55,622 nucleotides of DNA from Propylenella binzhouense (GTDB taxonomy: Bacteria > Pseudomonadota > Alphaproteobacteria > Rhizobiales > Afifellaceae), in contig NZ_SPKJ01000017.1 in the NCBI RefSeq assembly GCF_009866965.1, forward strand, positions 1-55,622, read 5' to 3'. Positions 14,938 to 23,943 of this stretch are shown here, in pieces. The number at the start of each line of letters is the position of its first letter. Positions within the stretch are counted from its first letter, which is position 1. The translations under genes and the position numbers were made by a program. The notes beneath the pieces were generated by a model. That model was not told the DNA's origin. It worked only from the letters and a program-made list of their open reading frames with translations, and made no database searches.

Positions 14938-15726
14938 TCAGCGCCCTCCGAATTCGGGCGGCCGCCTCTCCCGCCAGGCTGCGTGGCCTTCCTGTTTGTC
15001 CTCGGTGCCCTCCAGCGCGAAGAACCGGTAGGCATCGGCGAGCCCCGCCAGTTCCGCGTTCGGCATCTCGAGTCCGGTGCCGATCGATTCCTTGACCATG
15101 CGGGTGGCCAGCGGCGGCTGCGCGGCGATGCGCCCCGCGATCTCGAGCGCCTTCGGCATGAGCTCGGCGTGCGGGACGAGCCACTGCGCCAGGCCCATCC
15201 GGAACGCCTCCTGCCCGTCGATGGGAAACCCGAGCGCGAGCCGCATCGCATTGCCGCGCCCCATCCATTGCGCCGCGCGCACCGAGCCGCCATGCGCGGG
15301 AATGATGCCGAGGCCGGTCTGCGGCAGCCGCCATTCCGCCTTCTCGCTCGCGACCACGAGGTCGCAGCAAAGGGTGAGGATCGCCGCGATTCCGATGGCG
15401 TAGCCGTTCACGGCGGCCACGGCCGGCTTGGGAAATCCGCCGAGCGTGGCGACGAGGTGCCGCTTCCGCTTCGGCACGGACCGGATGAAGGCGGCGGCCG
15501 AGTCGATTTTGTGCGCGGCGGGGTCGCGGATGTCCGCGCCGGCGGAAAACGCCCCGCCGGCCTCGTCGCCCGTCAGAAGGATGCACCGGATCTCGTCATC
15601 CTCCTCGCATTGCGCCAGACGGTCGACGAGATCGGAGGACATCGCCTCGGTCAGGGTGTTGCGCGCCTCCGGCCGGCTGAGCGTCAGCAGGCCGACATGG
15701 CCCCGCTTCTCCAGGATCAGGGGCAT
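14938..15726 (-). CDS. Crotonase-fold protein lacking both catalytic glutamates
   Basis: 262 residues, enoyl-CoA hydratase/isomerase superfamily. Oxyanion-hole pieces AFSAGADI (59-66) and GYAIGIAA (108-115) are intact, so a CoA thioester should still bind. The first hydratase Glu is Gln136 (WRLPQTGLGIIP) and the second position is Arg162 (AMRLAL). A classical hydratase mechanism therefore looks unlikely; an isomerase, hydrolase or lyase role is possible. It lies between the alpha/beta hydrolase and the HCHL-like gene in one operon, suggesting a partner step in the same pathway. Confidence 0.82.
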   Translation of the reverse strand: MPLILEKRGHVGLLTLSRPEARNTLTEAMSSDLVDRLAQCEEDDEIRCILLTGDEAGGAFSAGADIRDPAAHKIDSAAAFIRSVPKRKRHLVATLGGFPKPAVAAVNGYAIGIAAILTLCCDLVVASEKAEWRLPQTGLGIIPAHGGSVRAAQWMGRGNAMRLALGFPIDGQEAFRMGLAQWLVPHAELMPKALEIAGRIAAQPPLATRMVKESIGTGLEMPNAELAGLADAYRFFALEGTEDKQEGHAAWRERRPPEFGGR

Positions 15727-15759
15727 GGCCGGCCGACCTTCCGGAGAGCGACAGATCCG

Positions 15760-16575
15760 TCAGCGCCCATCATCCGATCCTCCCAGGAAGCGGCGCAGGA
15801 TCGCTGCGAGCCGAAGAGGGTCCTCCACCGGCAGCGAGTGCCCGACGCGGCCGACCATTTCGAAGGCGGCCGGAATGGCCGCGGCGATCTCGCGGCAGCT
15901 CGCGGCCGGCGCCACGGGATCCTCCTCGCCGGCCACGACGAGGGCCGGGGAACGGATCAGGGGCAGGTCGGCGTGGAGGTCGCTGCCGCAAAGCGCGTTC
16001 CAGAGCTGCAGGTAGCCGCCCGCCGGGACCCGGGCCATGTTCGAGACGGCGGCGCGCCGGCGCGCCGCGTCGAGGCCGCTGCCGAGGATGCCGGGGCCGC
16101 GCCGGCCGGCGAATTCCGCCATTCCCAGGCTCTCGACCTCGGCAAGGCGGGCCCTGCGCAGCCTTTCGCGCTCCTCGAAGGGCCTTCCGCCGAAACCCGC
16201 GACCGGATGGAGAAGCACGACCTTCTTCGCGGCGAGGTCCGAACAGGCGGAGAGCCCGGCGACGATCGCCGCGCCGATCGAATGCCCGACCAGATGGGCG
16301 GATCCGAGGTCGAGCGCGGCGAGCAGCCCCGCGAGCGCGCGTGAATAGTCCCGGATCGCGGGCGAGGCGTCCGGGAGCGGGTCGGACGCGCCGTAGCCCG
16401 GCGCGTTCCAGGCGATCACGCGATGCTCCGAGGCGAGGCTCCCGAAGACTTCGTCCCAGACGGCACAGTCCGTGCCGATGCCGTGCACGAGCACGACGGC
16501 GTCTCCCGAACCGGCATCCCGGTACGAGATCCGCGCCCCCCCGACGTCCACCGCCTGCCAGTCAGCCGCCTGCAT
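15760..16575 (-). CDS. Alpha/beta hydrolase
   Basis: 271 residues, cytoplasmic, with the full triad: Ser99 in GHSIG, Asp219 in GEEDPVAP and His246 in VGHSLP. The oxyanion HG motif is at 31-32 (LVHGIG). Closest in style to 3-oxoadipate enol-lactonase and meta-cleavage C-C hydrolases, but sequence alone does not separate these. It starts 3 bases after the TctA-TctB stop, so it is translated as part of that operon. Possible job: hydrolysis of a lactone, ester or ring-cleavage product of the imported acid. Confidence 0.82.
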   Translation of the reverse strand: MQAADWQAVDVGGARISYRDAGSGDAVVLVHGIGTDCAVWDEVFGSLASEHRVIAWNAPGYGASDPLPDASPAIRDYSRALAGLLAALDLGSAHLVGHSIGAAIVAGLSACSDLAAKKVVLLHPVAGFGGRPFEERERLRRARLAEVESLGMAEFAGRRGPGILGSGLDAARRRAAVSNMARVPAGGYLQLWNALCGSDLHADLPLIRSPALVVAGEEDPVAPAASCREIAAAIPAAFEMVGRVGHSLPVEDPLRLAAILRRFLGGSDDGR

Positions 16576-16578
16576 GGC

Positions 16579-18522
16579 TCAACCGAGCAGAAGCGCTGGA
16601 TACCAGATCGTGTGGACGATCTGGTCGAAGGTCACGTAGAGGAACAGCGCGCAGCCGATCGCGTAGAGGGCGGCGACCCACCACCGAACCGAGCCCCAGA
16701 CGAGCAGGAACAGAAGCACGAAGACCGGGAGCGCGATCAGCTGCCCGACGAGGACCGTGCCCAGGATGATCCCGGCGAGCCAGACATAGAGCATCGCGCC
16801 GCGCCCGAGGGTGGCGAACGGGAACGGCTCGCCTCCGCCGGAGCGACCCCGCCGCAGGGCGGCCCGGGCATCCTGGAAGATGACGATGAGCGTCACCACG
16901 AAGGTCGGGATCGCGATCGCGAGCGGAAAGCGGCTGACGGCCGGCGGCCAGTGCCAGGCAAGGACGATCGCCAGGAGCAGCACGGCCGCGAATACCGAGG
17001 AGACGCCGAGCGATATGCGCGGATCGCCCCGGTCCCCCGCGGCAGGCTCGGGCGGGCCGCCCGACTTGAGCGCCCTGCGGATCGTCAGGAACAGGGTGAG
17101 GAGCGTGATCGCGGCCAGGACCAGCACGATCGGGCGCCCGAGCCAGGACAGGCCGTACGCCTTCACGCTCAGGTGGAGCGAGTTCTCCATGATGGGGCCG
17201 AGGACGAAGCCGAGCACCAGCGGCGCGCGGGGCCAGTCCGCCGCCACCATCGCCGTCCCGAACATCCCGAAGACAAGCAGGATGACCCAGTCGCTGATCT
17301 GCGTCCCCGAGCTCCACGCGCCCATGAAGACGAAGACGAGGATCGCCGGCACGACCATGTAGCCGGGAATGAAGACGATCCGCTGGAGCTGCTTGGTCCA
17401 GGCGGAGAGCACGATCGCCGCGATGATATTTGCGATCACCAGCGTCCACACGAAGCTGTACGTGATCGACAGATTCCGGGTCAGCATCTCCGGTCCGGGC
17501 GCCATGCCCTGGATCTGGAACGCGCCGAGCAGGATCGCCATCGCCGCGCTGCCGGGAATGCCGAAGGCGACCGTGGGGAACAAATCGCCGCCCTTGATGG
17601 AATTGGATGCGACCTCGGGCGCGATGAGCCCGCGCACGTCGCCCTTGCCGAACTGCGACTTGTCCTTGGCGCTCTGCACGGCGTGGCCGTAGGCCATCCA
17701 GTCGGCGATGGCGCCGCCCAATCCCGGCAGGGCCCCGACATAGACCCCGATCAGCGCGGCGCGGAGCGTCAGCCAGCGGTGCTGGACGATGTCCCTGATG
17801 CCGGTCAGGAACCCCCCTGCCTTGGACGGCGGCACCTCGGAGATCGAGCCGCCGCGCAGGGTGAGCGAGACGACCTCCGGCAGGGCGAAGATGCCGAGCA
17901 CCATGGCGATCATGGGAATGCCGTTGAGGAGCTCGGGAAGGCCCAGCCAGAACCGCGGGACCGCCGCCTGCTCGGAATAGCCGACCATCGAGAGAACGAG
18001 ACCGAGGCCGGCCGAGAGCACGCCCTTGGCGATCGACGAACCGCTGAGGGCGCCCACCATGCAGAGGGCGAGGACCCCGAGGGCGAAGAATTCCGGCTTC
18101 GCGAATCCCATGACGAGGGGCCGGATGATCGGGATCGAGACCCCCATCACGAAGGCGCCGATGACGCCGCCGATGGCGGCGCAGGTGAAGGCGATGCCGA
18201 AGGCCCGGCTCGCCTCCCCCCGCTTCGCGAGCGGGTAGCCGTCCAGGATCGACGCCTGCGCGGCGGCGGTCCCCGGCACCCCGATCAGGATCGCCGGGAT
18301 GCTGTCGCTCGTGGTGGTGACGGCATACATCCCGAGAAGGAAGGCGAATGCCGAGACCGGGTCCATGCCGAAGGTGAACGGCAGCAGGATCGCCATTCCC
18401 GTAATGCCGGAGAGGCCCGGCACGGCGCCGAAATAGGTCCCGAGGAGGATCCCGAGCCCCATGTACCCGATGGCCGGCCACTGCGTTGCAAGCAGAAAGC
18501 CCTCGACGACGTGCTGGAACAC
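16579..18522 (-). CDS. tctA: TctA-TctB fusion, tripartite tricarboxylate transporter membrane protein
   Basis: 647 residues. The first roughly 500 are a TctA large permease, with motifs such as GTYFGAVPGLSG and ALPGLGGAIADWMAYG; the last roughly 130 contain four hydrophobic helices resembling the small TctB subunit, joined by a polar linker (GGPPEPAAGDRGD). Separate tctA and tctB genes are the rule, as in the second system at 38587-40538. The GTG at 18522 is chosen for its ribosome site GAGGGAGG and family N-terminus (MFQHVVEGF); no separate tctB is found nearby. The adjacent TctC is the periplasmic receptor. Import is probably of a carboxylate, driven by an ion gradient. Confidence 0.88.
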   Translation of the reverse strand: MFQHVVEGFLLATQWPAIGYMGLGILLGTYFGAVPGLSGITGMAILLPFTFGMDPVSAFAFLLGMYAVTTTSDSIPAILIGVPGTAAAQASILDGYPLAKRGEASRAFGIAFTCAAIGGVIGAFVMGVSIPIIRPLVMGFAKPEFFALGVLALCMVGALSGSSIAKGVLSAGLGLVLSMVGYSEQAAVPRFWLGLPELLNGIPMIAMVLGIFALPEVVSLTLRGGSISEVPPSKAGGFLTGIRDIVQHRWLTLRAALIGVYVGALPGLGGAIADWMAYGHAVQSAKDKSQFGKGDVRGLIAPEVASNSIKGGDLFPTVAFGIPGSAAMAILLGAFQIQGMAPGPEMLTRNLSITYSFVWTLVIANIIAAIVLSAWTKQLQRIVFIPGYMVVPAILVFVFMGAWSSGTQISDWVILLVFGMFGTAMVAADWPRAPLVLGFVLGPIMENSLHLSVKAYGLSWLGRPIVLVLAAITLLTLFLTIRRALKSGGPPEPAAGDRGDPRISLGVSSVFAAVLLLAIVLAWHWPPAVSRFPLAIAIPTFVVTLIVIFQDARAALRRGRSGGGEPFPFATLGRGAMLYVWLAGIILGTVLVGQLIALPVFVLLFLLVWGSVRWWVAALYAIGCALFLYVTFDQIVHTIWYPALLLG

Positions 18523-18559
18523 GGTGCCTCCCTCGGCTCGAACCTGCGCGGGATCGCTG

Positions 18560-19642
18560 TCAGTTCTTGGAGAGTTCCTGGACGTAGCCCGCCAGGAACC
18601 GGGAAACCGCCGGATCCACGGTTCCGAGCTGGCGCACGACCTTCTCCGCCTGGGCACCCGAGACGATGCCGGGAGGGGTCCCAACGGTCTTCGTGTAAGC
18701 CTCGACGAAGGCCTGATCGCTCTGCAGCTCCTCGAACGCCTTGCGCATGTCCGCCACGGCCTCGGAAGAGGCCTTGGGCGGGAGGAAGACGGTCCGGTAG
18801 ACGCTGTCCATGATCGAGCTGATCAGCCGGAGCGACTCCCACTTCTCGCCGGAGGGCATGGCGTCGGAGCCGTTCTTCTCCCTGTAGAGCTGAAGGAAGG
18901 TCGGAACTTCGCTGAACGCGGGGCTCGGCCCGAGCTTTCCGTTCGCGTCCTCGACGTCGAAATGGAAGGCCGGGATGACGACGCCGTCCTTGACCATGGT
19001 CGGCTCGATCGAACCCCGGTAGCCGGCGATCGAGCTCGCGGCCGCCTGGACCTCGTTCTGCAGGACCGCGGTCTCGACGTCCTTCAGGCCGCGATAGCCG
19101 GACACCATCTCGAAATCGAGGCCGAGGAGGTCGAGCGCCAGCCCGACCCGCAGCGTGGTATGGGTGTTCGGTGCCAGCGCTCCGACCTTGAAGGATCCGG
19201 CCTTCAGCAGGTCCTGCGGCTTCTCCATGCCGGGCGCGACGTCCTTGCGGACATAGACGATCGCCGGCTGCTCGAAGCCCGCCACCATCTGGAACTTGTC
19301 GTAGCCGACGCGCAGGCCCGGATCGGAGAGGAGCTGCGTCATCGGATTCCAGGTGAAGAAGGCGAGCTGGGTCGCGTCGTCGGGAACGATCTCGCCCATG
19401 TAGTTCGTCGCGATCAGCCCGCCGGCGCCCGGCATGTTCTTCACGATGACGGTCGGCTTTCCCGGAATGTGATCGCCGAGAAAGCGCGCGACCACGCGCG
19501 CCTCGATGTCGGACGGACCGCCGGCCGGATAGTTCACCAGCATGGTTACGGTCTTGTCCGCGTAGAACTGTGCCGACGCGGCGCCCGAAAAACCGAACGC
19601 ACCCGCCAGAAGCACGGCGCAAGCTGCAATACTCGACCTCAT
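18560..19642 (-). CDS. tctC: TctC/Bug-type periplasmic solute receptor
   Basis: 360-residue extracytoplasmic receptor of the tripartite tricarboxylate transporter family. It has a Sec signal peptide (MRSSIAACAVLLAGAFGFSG, cut near ASAQF) and Bug motifs NYPAGGPSDIEARVV and NMPGAGGLIATNYM. The ATG at 19642 follows GGGAGGGAAGA; upstream extension to 19705 is not needed. It lies between the acyl-CoA dehydrogenase and TctA-TctB genes, so uptake and CoA-dependent catabolism are co-expressed. Bug receptors bind carboxylates, including aromatic ones such as terephthalate; the ligand here cannot be read from sequence. Confidence 0.88.
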   Translation of the reverse strand: MRSSIAACAVLLAGAFGFSGAASAQFYADKTVTMLVNYPAGGPSDIEARVVARFLGDHIPGKPTVIVKNMPGAGGLIATNYMGEIVPDDATQLAFFTWNPMTQLLSDPGLRVGYDKFQMVAGFEQPAIVYVRKDVAPGMEKPQDLLKAGSFKVGALAPNTHTTLRVGLALDLLGLDFEMVSGYRGLKDVETAVLQNEVQAAASSIAGYRGSIEPTMVKDGVVIPAFHFDVEDANGKLGPSPAFSEVPTFLQLYREKNGSDAMPSGEKWESLRLISSIMDSVYRTVFLPPKASSEAVADMRKAFEELQSDQAFVEAYTKTVGTPPGIVSGAQAEKVVRQLGTVDPAVSRFLAGYVQELSKN

Positions 19643-19661
19643 TCTTCCCTCCCTCACACTG

Positions 19662-20816
19662 TTATGCGGCGTATTTGCTGATGACATGACGCGCCAAAGC
19701 AGCACGAAGAACCTCCTCCGGCCCCTCCGTGATCATCATGCTGCGCTGGTCACGCCAGAATTTCTCGATCGGAAGCTCGTTCGTCAGAGCTATTCCGCCG
19801 TGGATCTGCATGCAGCGATCCGCCGCCTGGAACGACATCCTGTCGCCAAGCATCTTCGCCGAATAAGCCTCGTAGCGGATGTCGAGCCCGGCGTCGTATT
19901 TCGACGCCGCGCTGTAGACGAGGAGCCTGAGCTGCTGAAGGTCCAGGTAGCAGTCGACCAGCATCCACTGTATCGCCTGGCGGTCCGCCAGAGGCCGGCC
20001 GAACGTCACCCGCTGCACGGCATAGGTCGACGCCATTTCGAGGCAGCGCTCGATGACGCCGATGGCGCGGGCGCCGTGGCGCAGCCGGCCGACATTGATC
20101 CAGTCCTGCGCGAACCTGAACCCTTCGCCCTCTTCCCCGATCCGCTTGGCGGCCGGGATGCGGACATTGTCGAGCGCGATCTCGCAGGGCTCGTCGTCCA
20201 TCATCGTCCGCTGGGTCCGCACGATGGATACGCCGGGCGTATCCATGTCGAGCAGGAATGCGGTGATCCCCTTGGCGCCCCTGGACCGGTCGGTCGTCGC
20301 CATGAGCTGGGCGAAGCTCGCCGTCTTCGCGTTGCTGATGAACCGCTTGTAGCCGTTGACGACATAGTGGTCGCCGTCGCGTATGGCGGTGGTCGCTATG
20401 CCGGAGGGGTCGCTCCCCGCGCCCGGCTCCGTCAGCGCGAGGCAGCAGCGCTTCGTGCCGTCGATGACGGGATAGAGGTAGTCCCGCTTCTGCTCCTCGT
20501 TCAGGTGGAAGAGGATGGGGCTGACGTCCGGCCCGAAGATCTGGGGCTTGCGCGTCGGCAAAGCGATCGTTCGGCCCATCTCCTCCCACATGACGCAGCG
20601 CGCGAGGAGACCGAGCCCGAGCCCGCCATATGCCTCGGGGAGGGAGACATGCCAGTACCCCATCTCCTTCGCACGCGCCTCGAGCCGCGCACGGATCTCC
20701 GGCTTGAGGTCCGGCCCGTCGCAGGCGTCCCGCTCGATCGGGATGATCTCGCGGTCGACGAAGCGGCGGAGCTGCTGCTTCATCTCCTTGAGTTCGTCGG
20801 ATAGTTCGAAATCCAC
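19662..20816 (-). CDS. Acyl-CoA dehydrogenase
   Basis: 384-residue FAD enzyme that introduces a 2,3-double bond into an acyl-CoA. Family motifs are clear: ALTEPGAGSDPSG, NGYKRFISNA, TFGRPLADRQAIQW, MQIHGGIALTNELPIEKFWRD and ITEGPEEVLR, where the Glu (about 364) is at the catalytic-base position of medium-chain enzymes. GTG start at 20816 with GGAG upstream. It is the second gene of the IclR-linked operon, 30 bases after the synthetase. Together with the HCHL-like lyase it could convert a dihydrocinnamoyl-type CoA to a cinnamoyl-CoA; this is pathway inference. Confidence 0.92.
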   Translation of the reverse strand: MDFELSDELKEMKQQLRRFVDREIIPIERDACDGPDLKPEIRARLEARAKEMGYWHVSLPEAYGGLGLGLLARCVMWEEMGRTIALPTRKPQIFGPDVSPILFHLNEEQKRDYLYPVIDGTKRCCLALTEPGAGSDPSGIATTAIRDGDHYVVNGYKRFISNAKTASFAQLMATTDRSRGAKGITAFLLDMDTPGVSIVRTQRTMMDDEPCEIALDNVRIPAAKRIGEEGEGFRFAQDWINVGRLRHGARAIGVIERCLEMASTYAVQRVTFGRPLADRQAIQWMLVDCYLDLQQLRLLVYSAASKYDAGLDIRYEAYSAKMLGDRMSFQAADRCMQIHGGIALTNELPIEKFWRDQRSMMITEGPEEVLRAALARHVISKYAA

Positions 20817-20846
20817 CTGTGACTCCTGTCTCGCCGTCGCGCCCGA

Positions 20847-22961
20847 TCAGCCCGCGCGCACCGCCCTGAGATCGACAGCCCGGACGCCGCCGCCCGCCGG
20901 CAGGACGATCAGCGGATTGATCTCGAGATCCGCGAGCCGGTCGCGGTGGCGCATGAAGAAGTGCGCGGCGGAGAGCACCGCCTCCGTCAGGGCCGGCACG
21001 TCGGGAGCCGGGCGGCCGCGATAGGAGCCGAACAGGGCGGCGGAGCGGAGCTCGCCGATCATCCTCTCGACGTCCGCCGCCTCGATCGGAAGCATCCTGA
21101 AGGTGACGTCGCGGATGGCTTCGACGAGGACGCCGCCCAGTCCGAAGACGAGATAGGGCCCGTAGCCCGGGTCGTTGCGGAATCCGACCAGCACTTCGAG
21201 ACCCTGGACCATCTCCTGGACGAGGAAGCCGGCGATCTCGGCGCCGGGAACGGCCGCCTCGAGGCGCTCGGCCATGGCTTGCGCCGCGGCGCGCACGGCG
21301 TCCTTGCCGGCGAGGCCGAGCGCCACGCCGCCGATCTCCGTCTTGTGGCTCGCCTGGGGGGAGACGATCTTCAGCGCCACCGGGAAACCGATTTCCGCCG
21401 CCGCTTCGGCTGCCGCAGCCGCATCGGCCGCCCGCCTTTCGCGCGGAAACCGCACGCCCGCTTCCGCGAGCAGGCGCTCGAGGTCGCCTTCGGGCAGATC
21501 GAGCCCGGCCGGCGGCGGGACCGGCGCGATGCCTTGGCGCAGCGTCCGGCCGTAGTGGTCGAGCGAAGCAAGGACGCGGCAGGCCTCGGGAAGCCCCTGA
21601 AGGAAGGGAATGCCGGCCTCCTTCTGGAAGCCGCGGCCGAGATCGCCGACATTCTGGGAGAGCCGGGCGATCGCGAGGACCGGCTTTCCGGTCGAATCCG
21701 CCAGCCTCCGATAGACGCCCGGATCGGATCTGTCGGCGTCGGATTCCGGAAGCTGGGCCTGCAGCGCCAGGATGTCGACATTCGGATCGGCCGCGATCGT
21801 CTCGCAGATCCGCCCGTACCGTTCGTGCATCGTGGCGGGACCCGCGCCCGCATCGAGCGGGTTTTCCGGCGAGAGGCCGGGGTCGATCTGCTCCCGGAGG
21901 CGCTCCTCGGTTTCCGGCGCGAAGGGCGGAAGCGCGAGGCCCGCCTCGTCCGCATAGTCGAGAAAGAGGCCCTTTGCTCCGCCCGAATAGCAGGCCATGC
22001 CGACCCGACCGCCGGAGGGGAAGCGCCCGGCCTGGAAGGCGAGCGCGTGCTCGATCAGGTCGTCCAGCGAATGGCAGCGGACGATGCCGAGCCGGGCGCA
22101 GACGGCGTCGAACAGCCGATCGTCGCCGGCGAGCGCGCCGGTGTGGCTCCGCGCCTGCGCCGCGCCGCGCTGGCTGCGGCCGATCTTGACGAGGAGGACC
22201 GGCTTGCCGGCGGCGAGCGCCCGCTCGGCAGCCGCGACGAAGGCGGCCGGGCGCCGCACGCCTTCCACCATGCAGACGATGAGCCGCGTCGAGTCGTCCT
22301 CGACGAGGAAATTGACGTAGTCGGCGAGGTCGAGGTCGATCTCGTTTCCGCTCGAGACGGCATAGCTGAAGCCGAGCCCGCGAACGGCTGCCTGGCGCAG
22401 CCAGTACATGAACGTGCCGCCGCTCTGGAAGACGACGCCGACGGGGCCCGGCGAGAGGCTGCGAACCCGCGGCGACGGATAGAACAGATGGCCCTCGCGG
22501 ATCGCCAGCGTCCCCATGCAGTTCGGGCCGCAGATGCGCAGATCGTGATTCCTGCTGAGCGCGCGCAGCCGTTCGGCGCGGGCCGCGCCGGCCGCATCGC
22601 CGCCCTCCCCGAATTGCGAGGCAAACACCAGGGCGCCCTTCAGCCCGTTCGACAGACCGGCCTCGAGGGCGTCCGGAATGTGGTCGGCGGGGATCACCGT
22701 GATGGCGAGGTCGACGGGTTCGGGGATCGCGGCGAGATCCGGAAAGCACGGCCTGCCCCAGAGCTCGCTCCGACGCGGATTGACCAGGAAGAGCTCGCCC
22801 GAATAGCCCGCGAATTCCAGGTTCTCGTAGACCCGCCGCGGCCAGCCGGCACCGCCGGTCTCCGACGCGCCGACAATGGCGACCGACCTCGGCCGGAAGA
22901 CCGGGTCGCAGTCGCGGAAGTGCGGCTCGGTCGAATCCCCGAGCTGAAACGCCACGCTCAT
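20847..22961 (-). CDS. NDP-forming acyl-CoA synthetase (alpha-beta fused)
   Basis: 704 residues with fused domains: CoA-binding Rossmann (about 20-140, VAIVGAS), succinyl-CoA-synthetase-like domains with phospho-His about 273 in RSHTGALAG, and a C-terminal ATP-grasp (about 480-700, ending in a DLEINPLIV motif). It should form an acyl-CoA while forming ADP and phosphate. The ATG at 22961 has GGGAGG upstream; the frame stays open to 23048 without family match. First gene of the seven-gene operon. From memory, FerA of Sphingobium SYK-6, the feruloyl-CoA synthetase, is of this NDP-forming type, which fits the HCHL-like gene in the same operon. Confidence 0.88.
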   Translation of the reverse strand: MSVAFQLGDSTEPHFRDCDPVFRPRSVAIVGASETGGAGWPRRVYENLEFAGYSGELFLVNPRRSELWGRPCFPDLAAIPEPVDLAITVIPADHIPDALEAGLSNGLKGALVFASQFGEGGDAAGAARAERLRALSRNHDLRICGPNCMGTLAIREGHLFYPSPRVRSLSPGPVGVVFQSGGTFMYWLRQAAVRGLGFSYAVSSGNEIDLDLADYVNFLVEDDSTRLIVCMVEGVRRPAAFVAAAERALAAGKPVLLVKIGRSQRGAAQARSHTGALAGDDRLFDAVCARLGIVRCHSLDDLIEHALAFQAGRFPSGGRVGMACYSGGAKGLFLDYADEAGLALPPFAPETEERLREQIDPGLSPENPLDAGAGPATMHERYGRICETIAADPNVDILALQAQLPESDADRSDPGVYRRLADSTGKPVLAIARLSQNVGDLGRGFQKEAGIPFLQGLPEACRVLASLDHYGRTLRQGIAPVPPPAGLDLPEGDLERLLAEAGVRFPRERRAADAAAAAEAAAEIGFPVALKIVSPQASHKTEIGGVALGLAGKDAVRAAAQAMAERLEAAVPGAEIAGFLVQEMVQGLEVLVGFRNDPGYGPYLVFGLGGVLVEAIRDVTFRMLPIEAADVERMIGELRSAALFGSYRGRPAPDVPALTEAVLSAAHFFMRHRDRLADLEINPLIVLPAGGGVRAVDLRAVRAG

Positions 22962-23052
22962 CGGCAGGCCTCCCATCGCCTTGGGGAATGTCGTCGGGTT
23001 CGGCTCATGCGGCCGCGCCCGAACATCGCTCCAGATCCGGAGCATCACTCCC

Positions 23053-23082
23053 TTGACTGTGCGCAGGGCGCACAGTTATTCT
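23053..23082 (+). promoter_or_regulatory. IclR-gene promoter with perfect operator palindrome in the spacer
   Basis: TTGACT (23053-23058) and TATTCT (23077-23082) are 18 bases apart on the plus strand. A perfect palindrome CTGTGCGC-AGG-GCGCACAG spans 23057-23075 and so fills the spacer. It lies 57 bases before the IclR gene start and about 95 bases before the divergent synthetase ATG, a natural position for autoregulation plus control of the catabolic operon. Confidence 0.6.
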
Positions 23083-23132
23083 GCATTGCGAACAGATTAC
23101 CCGGCTGAGCCGGGGAATCAAGGGAGCTTCCG

Positions 23133-23918
23133 TTGTCCGAATCCGAATCCTGGTTCGTTACGTCCTTCGCGCGCGGCCTCTCGGTGCTGCGCGCCTTCGG
23201 CCCGCACACGCCGCAGTTGAAGCTGAGCGAGGTTGCGAAATCCGCGAACATGTCGCGCGCGGCCGCCCGGCGCTTCCTGAAGACGCTCGAGGCGCTGGGC
23301 TATGTCGGCAGCCAGAACGACCGCTTCTACCTCCGCGCGAAGGTGCTTGAGCTCGGCTTCGCCTATCTGTCCTCGATGGACTTCCAGGAGCTCGCCAAGC
23401 CGTATCTGGACGAGATCGCCCGGCAGGCGGGCGGCTCCTCCTGCATCTCGGTGCTCGACGACGGTGAAGTGGTGTTCGTCGCCCGTGCGGTCGCGGAGCA
23501 GCGCATAAGGCTCGTCGCGAATATCGGCTCGCGCTATCCGGCCTATGCCGTGTCGATGGGCCGTGCCATCCTGGCGAACCTTCCGCCTGCCGAGCTCGAC
23601 CGCTATTGCGCCCGCGTCAGGTTCAAGCCCCTCACCGAATACACGATCTCCTCCGTGGACCAGCTCAGGACGGTGCTTGCCGCGGAGCGGGCGAGAGGCT
23701 GGTACGGCTGCAAGGACGAGACCCGGATCGGCGTGACGGCGATCGCCGTGCCGATCTTCGACGAGCAGGGCCAGGCCCGCGCGGCCGTCAACCTGAACCT
23801 CAGCGGCCAGTTCAGCGATCCCGAGCAGGTCGCCGACCTCTATCTCGCCTCCCTGCGGGATTGCGCGGCCCATCTCAGCCGCGCGCTCACGCTGAACCTC
23901 ATCCCGGTCAGCGTCTGA
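23133..23918 (+). CDS. IclR-family transcriptional regulator
   Basis: 261 residues: N-terminal winged helix (about 12-65, VAKSANMSRAAARRFLKTLEALGYV) and C-terminal GAF-like effector domain (about 80-255). The build and length are of the PcaR/PobR/CatR group that answers to aromatic acids. TTG start at 23133 with GGGAG upstream. It is divergent from the acyl-CoA synthetase operon, with a perfect 8-3-8 palindrome between them, and converges with the NadX-like gene. It most likely controls the operon at 14022-22961; the effector would be the substrate or a CoA intermediate. Confidence 0.9.
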   Translation: MSESESWFVTSFARGLSVLRAFGPHTPQLKLSEVAKSANMSRAAARRFLKTLEALGYVGSQNDRFYLRAKVLELGFAYLSSMDFQELAKPYLDEIARQAGGSSCISVLDDGEVVFVARAVAEQRIRLVANIGSRYPAYAVSMGRAILANLPPAELDRYCARVRFKPLTEYTISSVDQLRTVLAAERARGWYGCKDETRIGVTAIAVPIFDEQGQARAAVNLNLSGQFSDPEQVADLYLASLRDCAAHLSRALTLNLIPVSV

Positions 23919-23943
23919 GCGCGCCGGCGCGGACCGGCGCCCT

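Noticed and set aside
19750-22749. Alternative minus-strand frame of 999 codons over the dehydrogenase and synthetase genes
   Set aside because: Arg-rich frame-shifted shadow; the true frames carry full acyl-CoA dehydrogenase and synthetase motifs with good starts.
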